Below are positions 12,104 to 23,600 of a DNA stretch of 64,000 bases, one piece after another. The translations under genes and the position numbers were made by a program. The notes under the pieces were generated by a model. That model was not told the origin of the DNA. It made no database searches and saw only the letters and a program-made list of their open reading frames with translations. The stretch comes from Rhizoctonia solani (taxonomy: Eukaryota > Basidiomycota > Agaricomycetes > Cantharellales > Ceratobasidiaceae), in the NCBI RefSeq assembly GCF_016906535.1, contig NC_057380.1:1240001-1304000 (forward strand), written 5' to 3'. The number at the start of each line of letters is the position of its first letter. The stretch's first letter is position 1.

Positions 12104-15023
12104 ATGGCAATACCCTCAAAATCACAGCCCACCACCAAACCATCCAAACCACCAAAACCTTTCTGTCAAATGCAGAAAGGGTTGTGCAGTGTGAGAACAC
12201 CACAGCGTATAAATATGCCAAGGCATCCACACTTGCGTCTGCTGCCCCCTGCAAAGGACCCTGCTATCACAACACAGACAACAACAATGCAGACAACAAC
12301 AACAATGACAATGACAACAATGCAGATGACAACAACAACAATGACAATGACAATGACAATGACAATGACAACAAGGCTGGTGGTTGTGATAATGGTGGTT
12401 GTGGCTGCAGCCACAGGGGTAATTGGATTGCAGATGCAACCAATCATACATAACTTGCCTTTTTTATGTGCATACATTCACATGCATCCAAACTAGTTTG
12501 ACCTTACAAGTCAGGATGCAGGAAATATATTTATGTTGCTAACAAGTTGGGCAAATACAAAAGATACAAGATGCTTGATTGCCCAGAAGGCAGCCTGAAA
12601 GGGCTTGACACTCTCATGGAAATGGATGGACCCAGGAATAAAGCCCTTTTAAAGGATCCAGGTATGTTGTCTTCATTGTCCTGTTATGCTTGCATAACCC
12701 ACACTTGACCAAGAACCATGTTGGCACTGTTGTGCAGCATGTGTCTTGCAGCATCCCTGGGTGCACCTACATTAGGCTCACCAATGAACAGTGTCATAAA
12801 CAGAGGAAAATAGAACTAGCCAGAATTGAACCAGCTTGACCACTAAGCCATAGAGCCCTATTATTCCTCTGCTGACAACCCATGATTACACCTGCTACCC
12901 CCCAAATTTGGGCTTGGGCCAGCATGCAACCACTTGTACTGGTCATGTGACCATGTCCAGGACAAACAGCAAGGATCCATCAACACCCAGGTGAGTGTGC
13001 AATTCACTTCTCAGTATTCAAAATCTAATTTGTCCATTTGTCTAGGTTTACAAGGCATACCCAATTATGCAGTGGTACTGTGACAATTGGGTGGTGAAAG
13101 AGTTGACAATCTGCACACTTACACATCAATGCAACCATCAAGTGCAAATCAAAAAGGCTGGCAGGCAAGTTGCCTGGTGCAACAGACTCAAGGCACAACA
13201 CAAAGTAAGTATTTTTAATTACATGTCTATTGTTGATATTGATTAGGACAATCCTCAGGCAAAGAGAGTTGGGAATGCTTGTACAACTAAGACAAAGGGC
13301 AAAGGAAAACAGTAAGTTGCCTCCACAATTTGTCCAATCTCATAGTATGATGTGATCTAGCAATTGGAGCCCAATCCATCTAGCCTCACCTATCAAACCA
13401 ACAAGGGATCTTCAAAGGCACATGTAATCTTGTGCTGCAATCTAATTGAATTAACAATTGTGTTCAGAACCAGCCCCACCACTCAACTGTTCCTGAGGAT
13501 CAGTCTGATGACAGTGATCCTGCCCCCATTGCCAATCCAACCAGGCCCAGACCCAGACCCAGGGTGAGAATGTTTGGTCATGCGCATACTACAATACATT
13601 GAACCAGCACCACACCAGACTACCTGCATAGATGATTCCAAAGAGGAGGCAAGCAATGCTAGGCCATTGCCATTGGGGCAGACAACCAAAAATAAGGTTA
13701 GTAATATCCCTTCCCAAACAGCTTAATTTGATGTAGGACCTGTCAGACCTCAAAATGTGCTCCCAGGGCCACTTCCAATGAAGAGTTTGATGACAAGCCA
13801 ACTCCAGTTGTCAAACCCCTCAGTGCAAAACAAAGGGTGGAGGATGCACTAGCAGTACATCCCAAGTTTGATTGTTGCATTGCCTAACCCAAGATTTAGT
13901 TGCCAAACCACGCCCCCAAGAAGGCTTGCACCCAACCAGTTGAAAGCTCCAAGGACAAGAGCATCAATGACCCCAAGCCTTTGTTATCAAAGTCAAAGGG
14001 GAAGGGAGTGGTTAGTAGTATGCTTATATTCATATGGTTTTGTGTAAAATACAACAACAGGCTTGCAAGCAGGTGTGCCAGGTAGCCAAAGATCTCAGCA
14101 ACAATGGGGAACCAGCTCCAGCCCTTGAACATCTGGTGACAAAGCAGAAAGCTAAGGAGGCCCAAAAGGTATGTGTTCTAATTTGAATTCTCACCTTGCT
14201 CATTAGGAACAATTGCAGAGGAAGGTGCAGAAACGCCTTGTTGAGGACAACAGCAAATCCAACCCAGCCCCAGCCAAATTGCAAGGGAATAAACACATAC
14301 AGGTGCATCAAATGAGATAGATTATTGATTTTTCTACTCATACATAGCAGGAAATTTATCCACCTGTCAGCTCAACACTTGTCTCCAGCATGCCCCCTTG
14401 TCCTGCCAAAGTTGAAGAACCTGCAAGCACAGAGGAAGAGGCTACGCAGGAGTATCTATCACCTCTTGCACCCAGTACCCCAACTCCAGCTGCGGTCCCA
14501 CATCTTGGTTTGGACAGCCCTGAAGCCAGTACCTGCAAACATTGCACTGGACTGGACAGCAACAAGGACACCCCAATGCTTAAGCCTGCCCAGAAGAGAG
14601 CTCAGCCCAGCGCCTTACCAGCACCTTCTCCCCCTGCCACCACCTACAACAAATCAGTTGATGCAGGGAAGAAGTGCAAGACTCCACACAACAAGCCTAC
14701 TGCCACCCAGGGCAAGCGCAAGGACATGTACACTCAAAAAGAACAGCCAGCTAAGAAGGGTTTAACAACTGCAACCTTGGCAGGGGCAGATGAGGAGATG
14801 GTTGGACCCAGCGCAGCTGCTGAGTCTCAGGCAGCACCAAAGGGTAAACAGGGGCAAAAGGCAAAACAAGAGTTGATCAATGCTACAGACGCATTGCTTG
14901 GGTGAGTTTTTCTTTTGTTTTTTCTTCACTTTTCACATCACTTATAACTGCCCTGATAGGGATCCAACCCCACCCGCTCCTGGAAGAAAGACCCAACAAG
15001 CTACCAGAGCCAATAAGTGCTGA
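12104..15023 (+). CDS. Unknown multi-exon gene with basic, Pro/Ala/Lys-rich C-terminus
   Basis: A plus-strand gene can be followed through several 45-60-nt introns (for example donor near 13206 with acceptor TTGATTAG, and 14902-14959). It starts near ATG 12104, passes a low-complexity Asn/Asp repeat (12284-12374) and an aromatic segment (QWYCDNWVVKE) near 13060, and ends with a 146-residue Pro/Ala/Lys-rich tail and the final exon 14960-15023. A 173-bp element (12792-12964) splits the exon around 12790; removing it with one 5-bp duplication restores the frame. The gene is divergent from Tnp2 and may be the second gene of the same CACTA element. No domain is recognised, and the first exon's frame is uncertain. 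Confidence 0.5.
12284..12374 (+). repeat. ACAATG/CAATGA simple repeat
   Basis: A run of ACAACA, ACAATG and CAATGA steps lies inside the first part of the unknown plus-strand gene. It is open in all three forward frames (Asn/Asp, Thr/Met or Gln-type translations), so by itself it says nothing about which frame is used. Confidence 0.85.
12792..12964. mobile_element. 173-bp LTR-like element, copy 1
   Basis: The sequence begins TGTCATAAACAG and ends CCAGGACA (TG...CA) and is flanked by AACAG on both sides (12787-12791 and 12965-12969). An almost identical copy of the same length lies at 59249-59421. On the minus strand it carries TGGCTTAGTGGTC followed by GGTTCAATTC, resembling pol III A and B boxes but too close together for a tRNA. 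It most resembles a solo LTR or tiny non-autonomous LTR element. Confidence 0.8.
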
Positions 15024-15909
15024 ACTATGCATGCAACTTGGCTCCAAATTTCCCCCTTGTTTTGATTCCCTTGCCTTGTCTTTCCTCTTGTCTTTGCTTT
15101 TGTTTCTGCTCTTTCAGACTCCCTTTAACGCTTTTTATTTGCTTCTAATTATTTTGTTTGCTTTGCCTGTGTTTCTCCACTGTCTATGCTGTATCATCTC
15201 ATCTCTGTTGGACTTGCACCCTCCATTTAACTTAAACACCTTGGACATTCTTCTTTTTGGACAATTTCAGCCTTTTCTTTCAATCTTCCCTTTGGAAGTT
15301 CCAGGGCCAGTTCCCAGGACACCCAGAGTTTAGGCCCAGACTGTGTATTTTTATCATATCTTTTTTGTGGCAACTTTTGCAGTTAGCATGCGGAAGTTGC
15401 AGTGGTAAAGCCCAGATCTACTGGGGTTTGGCCATGGTTTCAAGTTTTATGTTGTATTTCAAGTTTGGAAGTTCTGGCAGTAGGCCGCAGGACACTTGGT
15501 GTTTAGGTGCAGAACAGAAAGTTGTCCTGGGGCTGTATTGTGTATTATATGCGGAACAACTGCAAAAATATATATTGTAATGTGAAACTGTAACGTAGGA
15601 TGACCACGGAATAACCGTGGCTAAGAAGAGTAACAGAGTAATCCAATGATAAAAATGTCCGCTGTGAAACCCCGGAAATGGTCATGATTCCGAAGGTTTG
15701 GAACAATATGAACTGGTCCGCAGCCAGAGCCCGGAACTTCCGCACAGTAGCCTTGTTACCTCCCGCAGGCAAAGTCCGGAATATTACCCCTGGAAGTTCC
15801 GCACTCTAGGGGGGCACAGTGGTATTTGTGAGATCCAAAGTAGAGCAAGTTGAACAATGCAGAATGCCTGAAAGGCAAGAGCTAATGCCTTTGCCCTTGG
15901 GCTCGGGAT
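15024..15909. other. No gene seen
   Basis: This is pyrimidine-rich 3' flank of the preceding gene, then a stretch with repeated GGAAGTTCC/GGAACTTCC palindromic words (15460-15810). It ends in the hAT target duplication CTCGGGAT at 15902-15909. The ORF at 14902-15333 is intron plus untranslated sequence. Confidence 0.5.
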
Positions 15910-16028
15910 CAGTGTTGGTAAATCCCAATGGGAACGTGGTTGGGCACTGGGATTACGTAAACGGGGCGTGGGATGGGATGGTTGGGAAGCAATGGGAATG
16001 TCACGTGATACATTTGCCAAACATAGTA

Positions 16029-17206
16029 CCGTGAGCGCCCGGGAAGTTGGACACATTTTGAAAGTTGCTGACGTCCAGGAGCAGCAACAGACTGGTAACT
16101 CATTCTAATAGCAAATTTATATACTTATGGGCACATTCTTCAACGTGCAAGTTGTTTTATTTAATTAGATTCAATATCAGCAGAATAATACCTAAATTAT
16201 GTTTAGCCCGGACAGAATGTCCGGATACGGGGAAGTTGGACACGTGACGGCCTTGATTCATCTGACTTGAGGCGTGAAAAAGTGAGTCTTACATACAGAT
16301 ATACCCCCCTTTGTGTTACAAATGAATGAAAAAAGCCAATTCGGAAAGATTGGGACACCTGAGTAGCAAGAAAACACCATAGATCTGGCAATTGAGGGTG
16401 AAAAAAGGGGGGCTTGGTCTCCAAGCAGCTGCTTCAAAATGCGGCACTCCTAAATTGGCACATAAAGACTAATTGAAGATTCAACAGGAACACCACATAA
16501 CACGTGAGCAGGAGCAAGCATTGAGTCTCCCAGAGGAAACAGAGGTGATTATGCTTTGTAACAAAATGGAGCGGCGTACCAACAATGATTGACAAGAAGT
16601 GGTTGAATGAACCTTTATATTCAACACTGAATCAAGTACGGAAGCGCTCAAAAAAGGCCTGTGAGATATAATTCTGATTTTCGAGGGAGCAGAACCTCAA
16701 ATAATCATACAACATGAAAAGGAGCAAAACAGAGAAGCAAACCCGGAAGCACGTGCTATGAACCTTGAAGGGGTTAATTTGGACGTGCGTGAGTGTATTT
16801 CCAAGCAGATATCGAAGAAATTTGTGAGAATTAACAAGCATATATACCCAGGTAGCATCAGCTCAAGGGAGAGGACACGGACAAGGTCATTGGGCCGGAA
16901 TTTCTGGAGGAAAAGGTTTGCTTGGTGAGCGTGGGTACTTTTCTATGGTTCAGCGCCTTACTTATCAAATTCTGACCAATGAATATTCTACTAGAGCCCT
17001 TGGAAGAGGGGGAGGAGGTCTGAGATGATAATTGCTACGTTTTCCTATTTTTATATTATTCAATTCACTTCAGAAACACATAGAAATGCCCTTAGTCTAT
17101 TTACTCAGGTGTATACATGCATTTGTAGCTCGAGTTTTTGTTGTTTGAGTCAAAAACGGCAAATGTCCGACTTCACGGGTGTGTCCGACTTCCCGGGCGC
17201 TTACGG
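16029..17206. mobile_element. Nested TA-flanked inverted-repeat element (in left hAT)
   Basis: The ends CCGTGAGCGCCCGGGAAGT and its near-complement (…CTTCCCGGGCGCTTACGG) form terminal inverted repeats of about 27 bp, flanked by TA at 16027-16028 and 17207-17208. The word GTCCGACTTC/GAAGTYGGAC recurs near both ends. No transposase is present, so it is a non-autonomous Tc1/mariner-type element that entered the hAT before the hAT was copied; the same insertion is at 30832-32010. Confidence 0.75.
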
Positions 17207-17251
17207 TATATACACATATTGGAATTAAATACAACAACGTAAAACGAACAA

Positions 17252-20008
17252 TTATGCGGCCGAATCGTCAATTTGTAGGGTTTGTTGCACGTCCCGAGTG
17301 ACCAGCCCGTAGAGCTCAAGCTCTGCTTTGAGATTGTCCAATCCGTTGGACTTGAAAACATCCAGTCCGTGCGCTTTGGACCCGGTACTACGGGAGTAAT
17401 CAAATAGATCACGTAGTGAGATGGGAGACTGAGTCCCAAAGAACAATCAAACCTTTTTCGGGAGCGTATTGGTGGGTGGTGTGGAGTTTGTTGTGCAAGA
17501 GTCTTTGAACTCATTGTCTAATGGGTCTTTGTCATTGAGTACATCTTGACGAAGTTGCATTGCAAGTGAGCGCACACTAGAGGTGGCTAAACCCTCCTCG
17601 GTTATATCGACGTCAGCAATTGACTCTGCAAGTTTGTCGGGCTGGTTATTGGCCCTTGAAATCACTGAGTCAAGGGCTGGAGAGCCAAATTGACGCTTCA
17701 GCCTTGAGCGCGTCTGTCCTTCATCTGCGTGCTTGCGTTTGAGGTCCATACGCACAACTGCAGTGTCAAATACCTTCTGGTATCCCAGTTGATTGCGCCG
17801 TTTTGTGTGGATGTGTCCCATCTCGCTGAATAGTTGCTTGCAGCCAGCCAAGTTAGCAACAATCAACAAAATGTGTATTGCTAAGTGAGCTAGCTGATGA
17901 CGTCCAGAATTTGGTGTTTCATAGGCAAGCAGGCCCAACCAGACATTGATCATGTTGAGGGGCTTACCCTAAGTACACGCAAGAACTTAGTAAGAAATTG
18001 TATGGGGCTCAATAATGATTATTATGTACTTACCGCTTGCTTGTGCATTGCCCGCTGCTCTTTGTAATCCCATCAATTGGGGTGAAACTCGCTTTGAGAG
18101 TCGTAATAGTCAAGAAACGCTTTGTATAATTCGAGGTCATTTTCCTTACGAAAGACTTGTTGGAACACGCGCTTGACAACGCCATAGAGCGCAGACCAAT
18201 TCAGTAAGGTGTTTTGTCAGCTAAATAGGCAAGCTCAAATGAAAGGGTTGAGGAAGACAGCCAGAATGAAGGGATCCTGGTCTGCCTTACCCCAGCGATG
18301 CTCTAAGCTCTCCAACACACACTCCCGAACCTTTGGATTGAACCCAAGGTGCGAAAATGTGTAATACAACCGCCCAAGTTCGACCAGAATATGATCCAGC
18401 CTAGTAGTCGCGGCCTGAGAGACATTTGCAGCGATTGCAAGTGGCTCTAGGTATAGCTTGAGCCTACAAGAAAAGGAGGTTAAGAATACATCTTAGCAGA
18501 TTCAATTAATTTATGTGCTTACTTGCCCAATCTATGCCAAAATTCAGGATCATCAATGTTCTTCAAGACAGTGTTGGCTTGCTCAATTGTCTCAGGGGAG
18601 CGTCCCGCACTTGCCCAAAACTCCTCAGGGTTACGTGCGGCAATGGCACAAAGTGATTGGGACTCAGACAGTAGGCTGCAGAACAAAAGGAAGTGAGAAG
18701 TCCATCAAGTGAGAACAGGGAGAGTGAGACTACAAGGCTTCCTGCCATCCCGCGCCTGCTCCTGACGGAAGAGTCCAAGTAAATAAGAGTGATTGAGCAT
18801 CCACTTAATGATATCAATTGCGGCATCTGCTGTATCAACAAGCCGTGAGGTTAGGCCCATGATATCGCCAACTATAAGGTTAATCTATTGCCAAGTTTAT
18901 CAGACCCCAACTGAATGCATACACAAGCCATATGTGCATACCTGGTGTGCCCAACAGTCAAAAACCAAAATATGAGGGCGTAAGCAATGGAGTCGGACTT
19001 GCATGGCTCGTGAGTTGCCTCCCGCATCAGACACCCAGGCAATGATACGGACATTGTGCTCCTTCTCAGCACTGTCTATATCATTGAGTACCAGCTTCAA
19101 GTGGTTGTTGGCTGTCTTGTGTTGCGCTGATAGATTGTGCACTTGAACAGTATAAGTCTAAAGTTTGTGTGTTAGTTGGTTGACAGTAGTGGCAGTTAGG
19201 CTAGCATACCTTGTAATCAACAGAGAGCATAGACGCAATTAATGCGTTCCGTTTAATGTTCTTCCATCCATCACTCATACCTGTAGCTAACCAACCCAAA
19301 TTGCCTCATGCATAGAGGAATTTGCAGCCTCAAGTTGAGTTTGAAGAATTGGCCCTGACAGCTTATGTCAATCGGGCAACATTGCATTTGGTAGCCACTT
19401 CTGAAAGAACTTATGGGTTTCCGGTGCATTGATAGCATGCCAGGCAAACCCATTTGCAACCCACAGTTTACAGAGATCGGAATTAAACTCTGTCTGTTGC
19501 TCCTTTGACAGCAAGTGGTAAATTTTGGGGAGGGCTGGGTACGGCAATGTCTTGCTATTGTTTCCGCGATCTGGGGTTGATCCTGTGGACCAAGGAATTA
19601 AGGCAGCTGAGGAGCAAGTACGCGCACGTTCTGAGGCCAGCCTATCCTTAGCCTCAGGGGATACAAGTTCACAGCTATGTATATGCGCTTCAAACGCTTC
19701 TCTACGACTGGGGATAGGGCAAACAAGTGAGATGGCTAGTAATCAACATGAGTATAACCAAAATATCCAAGTATCAAAAGAACTTACCCCAATGAAGGTG
19801 TTCAGTTTGTGGTCAAACTTTGGAGATGATACCATGCTCCAGTGCCTGTTGATCTTCCTGTTCCATAGTGCTGGTACATAATGCAATACATCCACAACAC
19901 CAAGCGTTCAAGTAGCTACCACCATTGTAGTTGTCCTTGTTGCCAGCCAATTTGAGGTCATGTGGTTGGGTTTGGAAGTACTGCCAGTGCCAGAGTGGTG
20001 CCGGCATT
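17252..20008 (-). pseudogene. hAT transposase, left copy
   Basis: This mirrors the right copy described at 28030-30786. Blocks include the C-terminal dimerisation region (17953-17447, GCKQLFSEMGHIHTKRRNQLGY) and the catalytic-core block (19142-18900, WVSDAGGNSRAMQVRL ... HILVFDCWAHQ). The in-frame TGA codons checked in the right copy are also here (for example the complement of CCGATTGACATAAG near 19369), so both copies descend from an already broken source. Confidence 0.85.
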
Positions 20009-20340
20009 GTTGTAGGAGGTAAAAGGTGAATGGGAGTTATCTTGGAACTTGGATCCTGACAATACTTATGTATGCGCGCTGATGCGCCTTGGTTGTTCAA
20101 GAATCGCGTAGAAACTAACATATATGGTAATTCTCTGACTAAAGCGATACTTGGAGCAGTGGGATTGACTTGGGTTTTGTTTGGCTGATGCGGACTCGGG
20201 CTTTGTCAGCTTTCGGCAAAAGTTCGCCGAGCGCTCAGAGATCGGCTCCCATATGGTCCCGAACACTTAATCCCTATCCCTCCCAGCACTTTCCAATACT
20301 GTTTGCCATGGGAATGGGATTTACCAACACTGCTCGGGAT

Positions 20341-20657
20341 TGTCGGTCATGGTGGTTGTCGTTGTCACGTGCTCCTTACATTTGCCTGCAGAAGACACGC
20401 GGCTTGTGCTTGTTTAGCATGGCCACGGTCCCCATCCTTAGGGCTGGTCCCAAACCTGCCTTGTGATTGCCTTGAGGTCGCCTTGAGGTAGGTACGAGCC
20501 TCTGCGTTACAGGGATTTATATCCCTGCCCTCTCGAGTCTTCGTTCTTTGTTCTATCACTCGCTAGTGAGTCGATAGCTCCCCATAACTAACACCTGCGC
20601 AGATCGCGGTTGAGGTCTTCAAGAAATATCATAAAACTCATACATAAGAAATTAGAA
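20341..20657 (+). promoter_or_regulatory. Probable promoter and 5' leader of the single-codon-exon gene
   Basis: This lies between the hAT right end and the first ATG of the gene. TTTATATCC at 20515-20523 is TATA-like, followed by a pyrimidine-rich stretch (20535-20560). A possible short leader intron (GTGAGT at 20565, CTAAC, CAG at 20600-20602) precedes the exon that ends in ATG 20658-20660. In that frame TAA at 20589 excludes an upstream unspliced start. All of this is inferred. Confidence 0.35.
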
Positions 20658-23600
20658 ATGGTACGCTGTCTCAAGGATCTGCTTCATACTCACTGAGAAA
20701 CGCTGATAACCATATACAATGATACTATTATCGCATTGCTTTGGCTGTGTCTGACATATGCAGGAATCAAAGGCAAAGGTATGACTCATATAAGGGTCTC
20801 AGCCACTTCGATCTGTTGAGCCTGATTGTAATCCTCGCACACTTTGAAGGATGTAAGACCGAGTTCGATGCAAGAGGCTGTGGTTCTGATAAAATAATAA
20901 AATGATACGCCTATATAGGAAGTGAGTAGGACATCAGCATAGAGATCCGGATTTACAGTTCGATTGACGAATCGATAAACCCACCCAGCAAGTGCGTACC
21001 AAACTCTCATGCTGTTCATGTTAGGAGTAAAGTAAGCTAAAATGTGGATAGGCGGTTCGTGTGCAACTTGCCAAATAGGATGTTGGTGCTGATGATGGTT
21101 GCCGCGAACGCTTCAACAGAGGGTGAGTGGGGTATTGTACCTGGATACAAAAGAGGCTAAGCCCTGTTTGGAAACAGGATGTGAGTACATGTTAACTGAC
21201 GTATCTAAGCGCGGTATGATAAAGCTCGAGTAGTGGGTATGTACAGATAAAACGGCATTGGAAGTTATGACCTTAGGCCGGGACCGCATATCAATATATA
21301 TATTGTGCGTTCAGGTGCGCGACTGTAGTGTTGTTACTAACCCAAGTCTCAAACTCAACAGAAGGTCAGTAGTCTCCTGGGTCCATATGAGTGTGACATC
21401 ATTTCCCACATCGTTTACAGATGGTAAACGTGTAAGAGCCCAGATGAGGCAAAGGACTAATATACGAACTATTATAGAAGGTATATATCGCGTCTACTAG
21501 CACCTTATTCGTACCTCTATTGACGTATAAGCCGCAACGACAAATATGGTAGTTGGTAGGTCTACCATACCCAAGGCTGACGACACGACATATTTGACAG
21601 CACTTATGGCCCGTTTGTTAGGCTGTACGTTCACCGAATTCTGACCAGAGAGAAACAGGATGATCTGTGAGTGTGCTGTGCGCCTCGCTAAACGCAGGTC
21701 GGCTAATGTGAATGGGCTGCATGTTATGCTAGCGTTAGTAATTTGCTCAGCTCATCTGAACACAATAGGCTCATGGGTATGGATAGTGTGCAGGAAGTAA
21801 GTACTTGAAGCCCAACGTGGTGGTATCCGCTTTGGGGCTGCCTGTATGTGTGAGCACGAAATTGTCTCGTAACCAAATCTGTATGGCTTACTTGTGCGAC
21901 AGAAACGAGGCGGGTGCCACCAGAGCTAAACGCATGCCATGTCAATAGGAGGTAAGTGACCTTTTTTCGAAGAAAGCGGGGTCTTATGTAGTGCATCAAT
22001 GGGCAGAGAGTGAGCAAATTAAGATCACTTCTAGAGTAAGTATGAGTGCCATGTACAATGACTTGAGAATTGGCTAATGGTCACACGTAGGATCGATGTT
22101 ATACTCATCAACGGAACAGGCAGTACGTATCCAAGTGTGAATTTGAACAACTTGAGTGAGAGCTGATGAGGTTCGGGTTACTGTATATGAGTAGTTGGTG
22201 CGTGAATTCATGGTTTGGTTACTGAGTGAAGGGTGAAAGAAGGGGACGCTAACTGTTGAAACCAAGGAGGTACGTACGCCATGGCCCTGAATCGCTTGGA
22301 TGATATGGAAAACCAATCGGAGCCTCGGGTCTAGACAGTGAGTGAAGGATGTTTCTAGGGAGAAAGCATGCTGAGATAATCTTTGTACACCTATGTCCCA
22401 TTTCAGAAGGTTAGGGCAGACTATCTGCTCGGTAGAGGTGCTCGCTAACGATGTCACGATTGATACCTGGTGAAACCAAGCCTGTGCGTACCGGAAAAAT
22501 AGGGATAGGCTACGAGGGCTGACAAGAAACTGGGTGCCAATTGGTATCTTAGCCGGTGAGTATGATGCTGATGTCGAAAACGGATGTATATTGAGGGTGG
22601 ACTACGTGACGTGCGGTATCTTAGAAGGTACGTATGGGGCTAATGTCGAGAATGAGATTTTACTAATGATGAACTGCGCGCTGTTCGGTTTATTAGCTGG
22701 TGCGTATGGGGCTGGTGTTGAGGATAAATATGCACTGACCACACACTGCGTGCTCTTCGGTATGTTAGCGGGTGCGTATGGGCTGGTGTCGAGGATGAAT
22801 GTGGACTGACCACACACTGCCTGCTGTTCGGTATATTAGCCGGTGCGTATGGGGCTGGTGTCGATGATGGATGTGCACTGACCACATACTGCCTACTGTT
22901 CGGTATATTAGCCAGTGCGTATGGGTCTGGTGTCGATGATGGATATGCACTGACAACACACCGCGTGCTGTTGGGTTTATTAGCTGGTGCGTATGGGGCT
23001 GGTGTCGAGGATAGATATGCACTGACCACACACTGCGTGCTGTTCGGTATATTAGAATGTGCGTACGGGGCTGGTGTCGAGGATGAATGTGCACTGACCA
23101 CACACTGCGTGCTATCCGGTATATTAGTGGGTGCGTATGGAGCTGGTGTCGAGGATGGATGTGCACTGACCATACACTGCGTGCTGTTCGGTATGTCAGG
23201 ATGTGCGTATGGGGCTGGTGTCGAGGATGGATATGCACTGACCGCACACTGCTGTTCGGTATATCAGGCGGTACGTATGGGGCTGGTGTGGAAAATGGAT
23301 ATACACTGACCACACACTACGTGCTGTTCGGTATATTAGCCGGTGCGTATGGGGCTGGTGTCGAGGATAGATATGCACTGACCACACACTGCGTGCTGTT
23401 CGGTATATCAGGATGTGCGTATGGGGCTGGTGTCGAGGATAGATATGCACTGATCACATACTGCATGCTCTTCGGTATGTTAGCGGGTGCGTGTGGGGCT
23501 GGTGTCGAGGATGGATATGCACTAACCACACACTGCCTGCTGTTTGGTATGTTAGCTGGTGCGTATGGGGCTGGTGTCGGGGATAGATATGCACTGACCA

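Larger units (their letters stand above)
15910..20332 (-). mobile_element. hAT DNA transposon, left copy
   Basis: Both ends carry the inverted repeat CAGTGTTGGTAAATCCC. The element is flanked by a perfect 8-bp duplication CTCGGGAT (15902-15909 and 20333-20340), the hAT hallmark. Its transposase is on the minus strand. The inverted partner copy is at 27692-32129; matching features add to about 48038, so the two are mirror images around 24019. Only scattered substitutions separate them. A nested TA-flanked element occupies 16029-17206. Confidence 0.93.

Noticed and set aside
12792..12964. tRNA gene or ordinary SINE on the minus strand
   Set aside because: A- and B-like boxes are only a few bases apart with no cloverleaf between them, and the ends and 5-bp duplications are LTR-like.
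14902..15333. 143-codon hydrophobic ORF
   Set aside because: It begins at a splice donor and runs through an intron and pyrimidine-rich 3' sequence; the last exon of the gene uses another frame.
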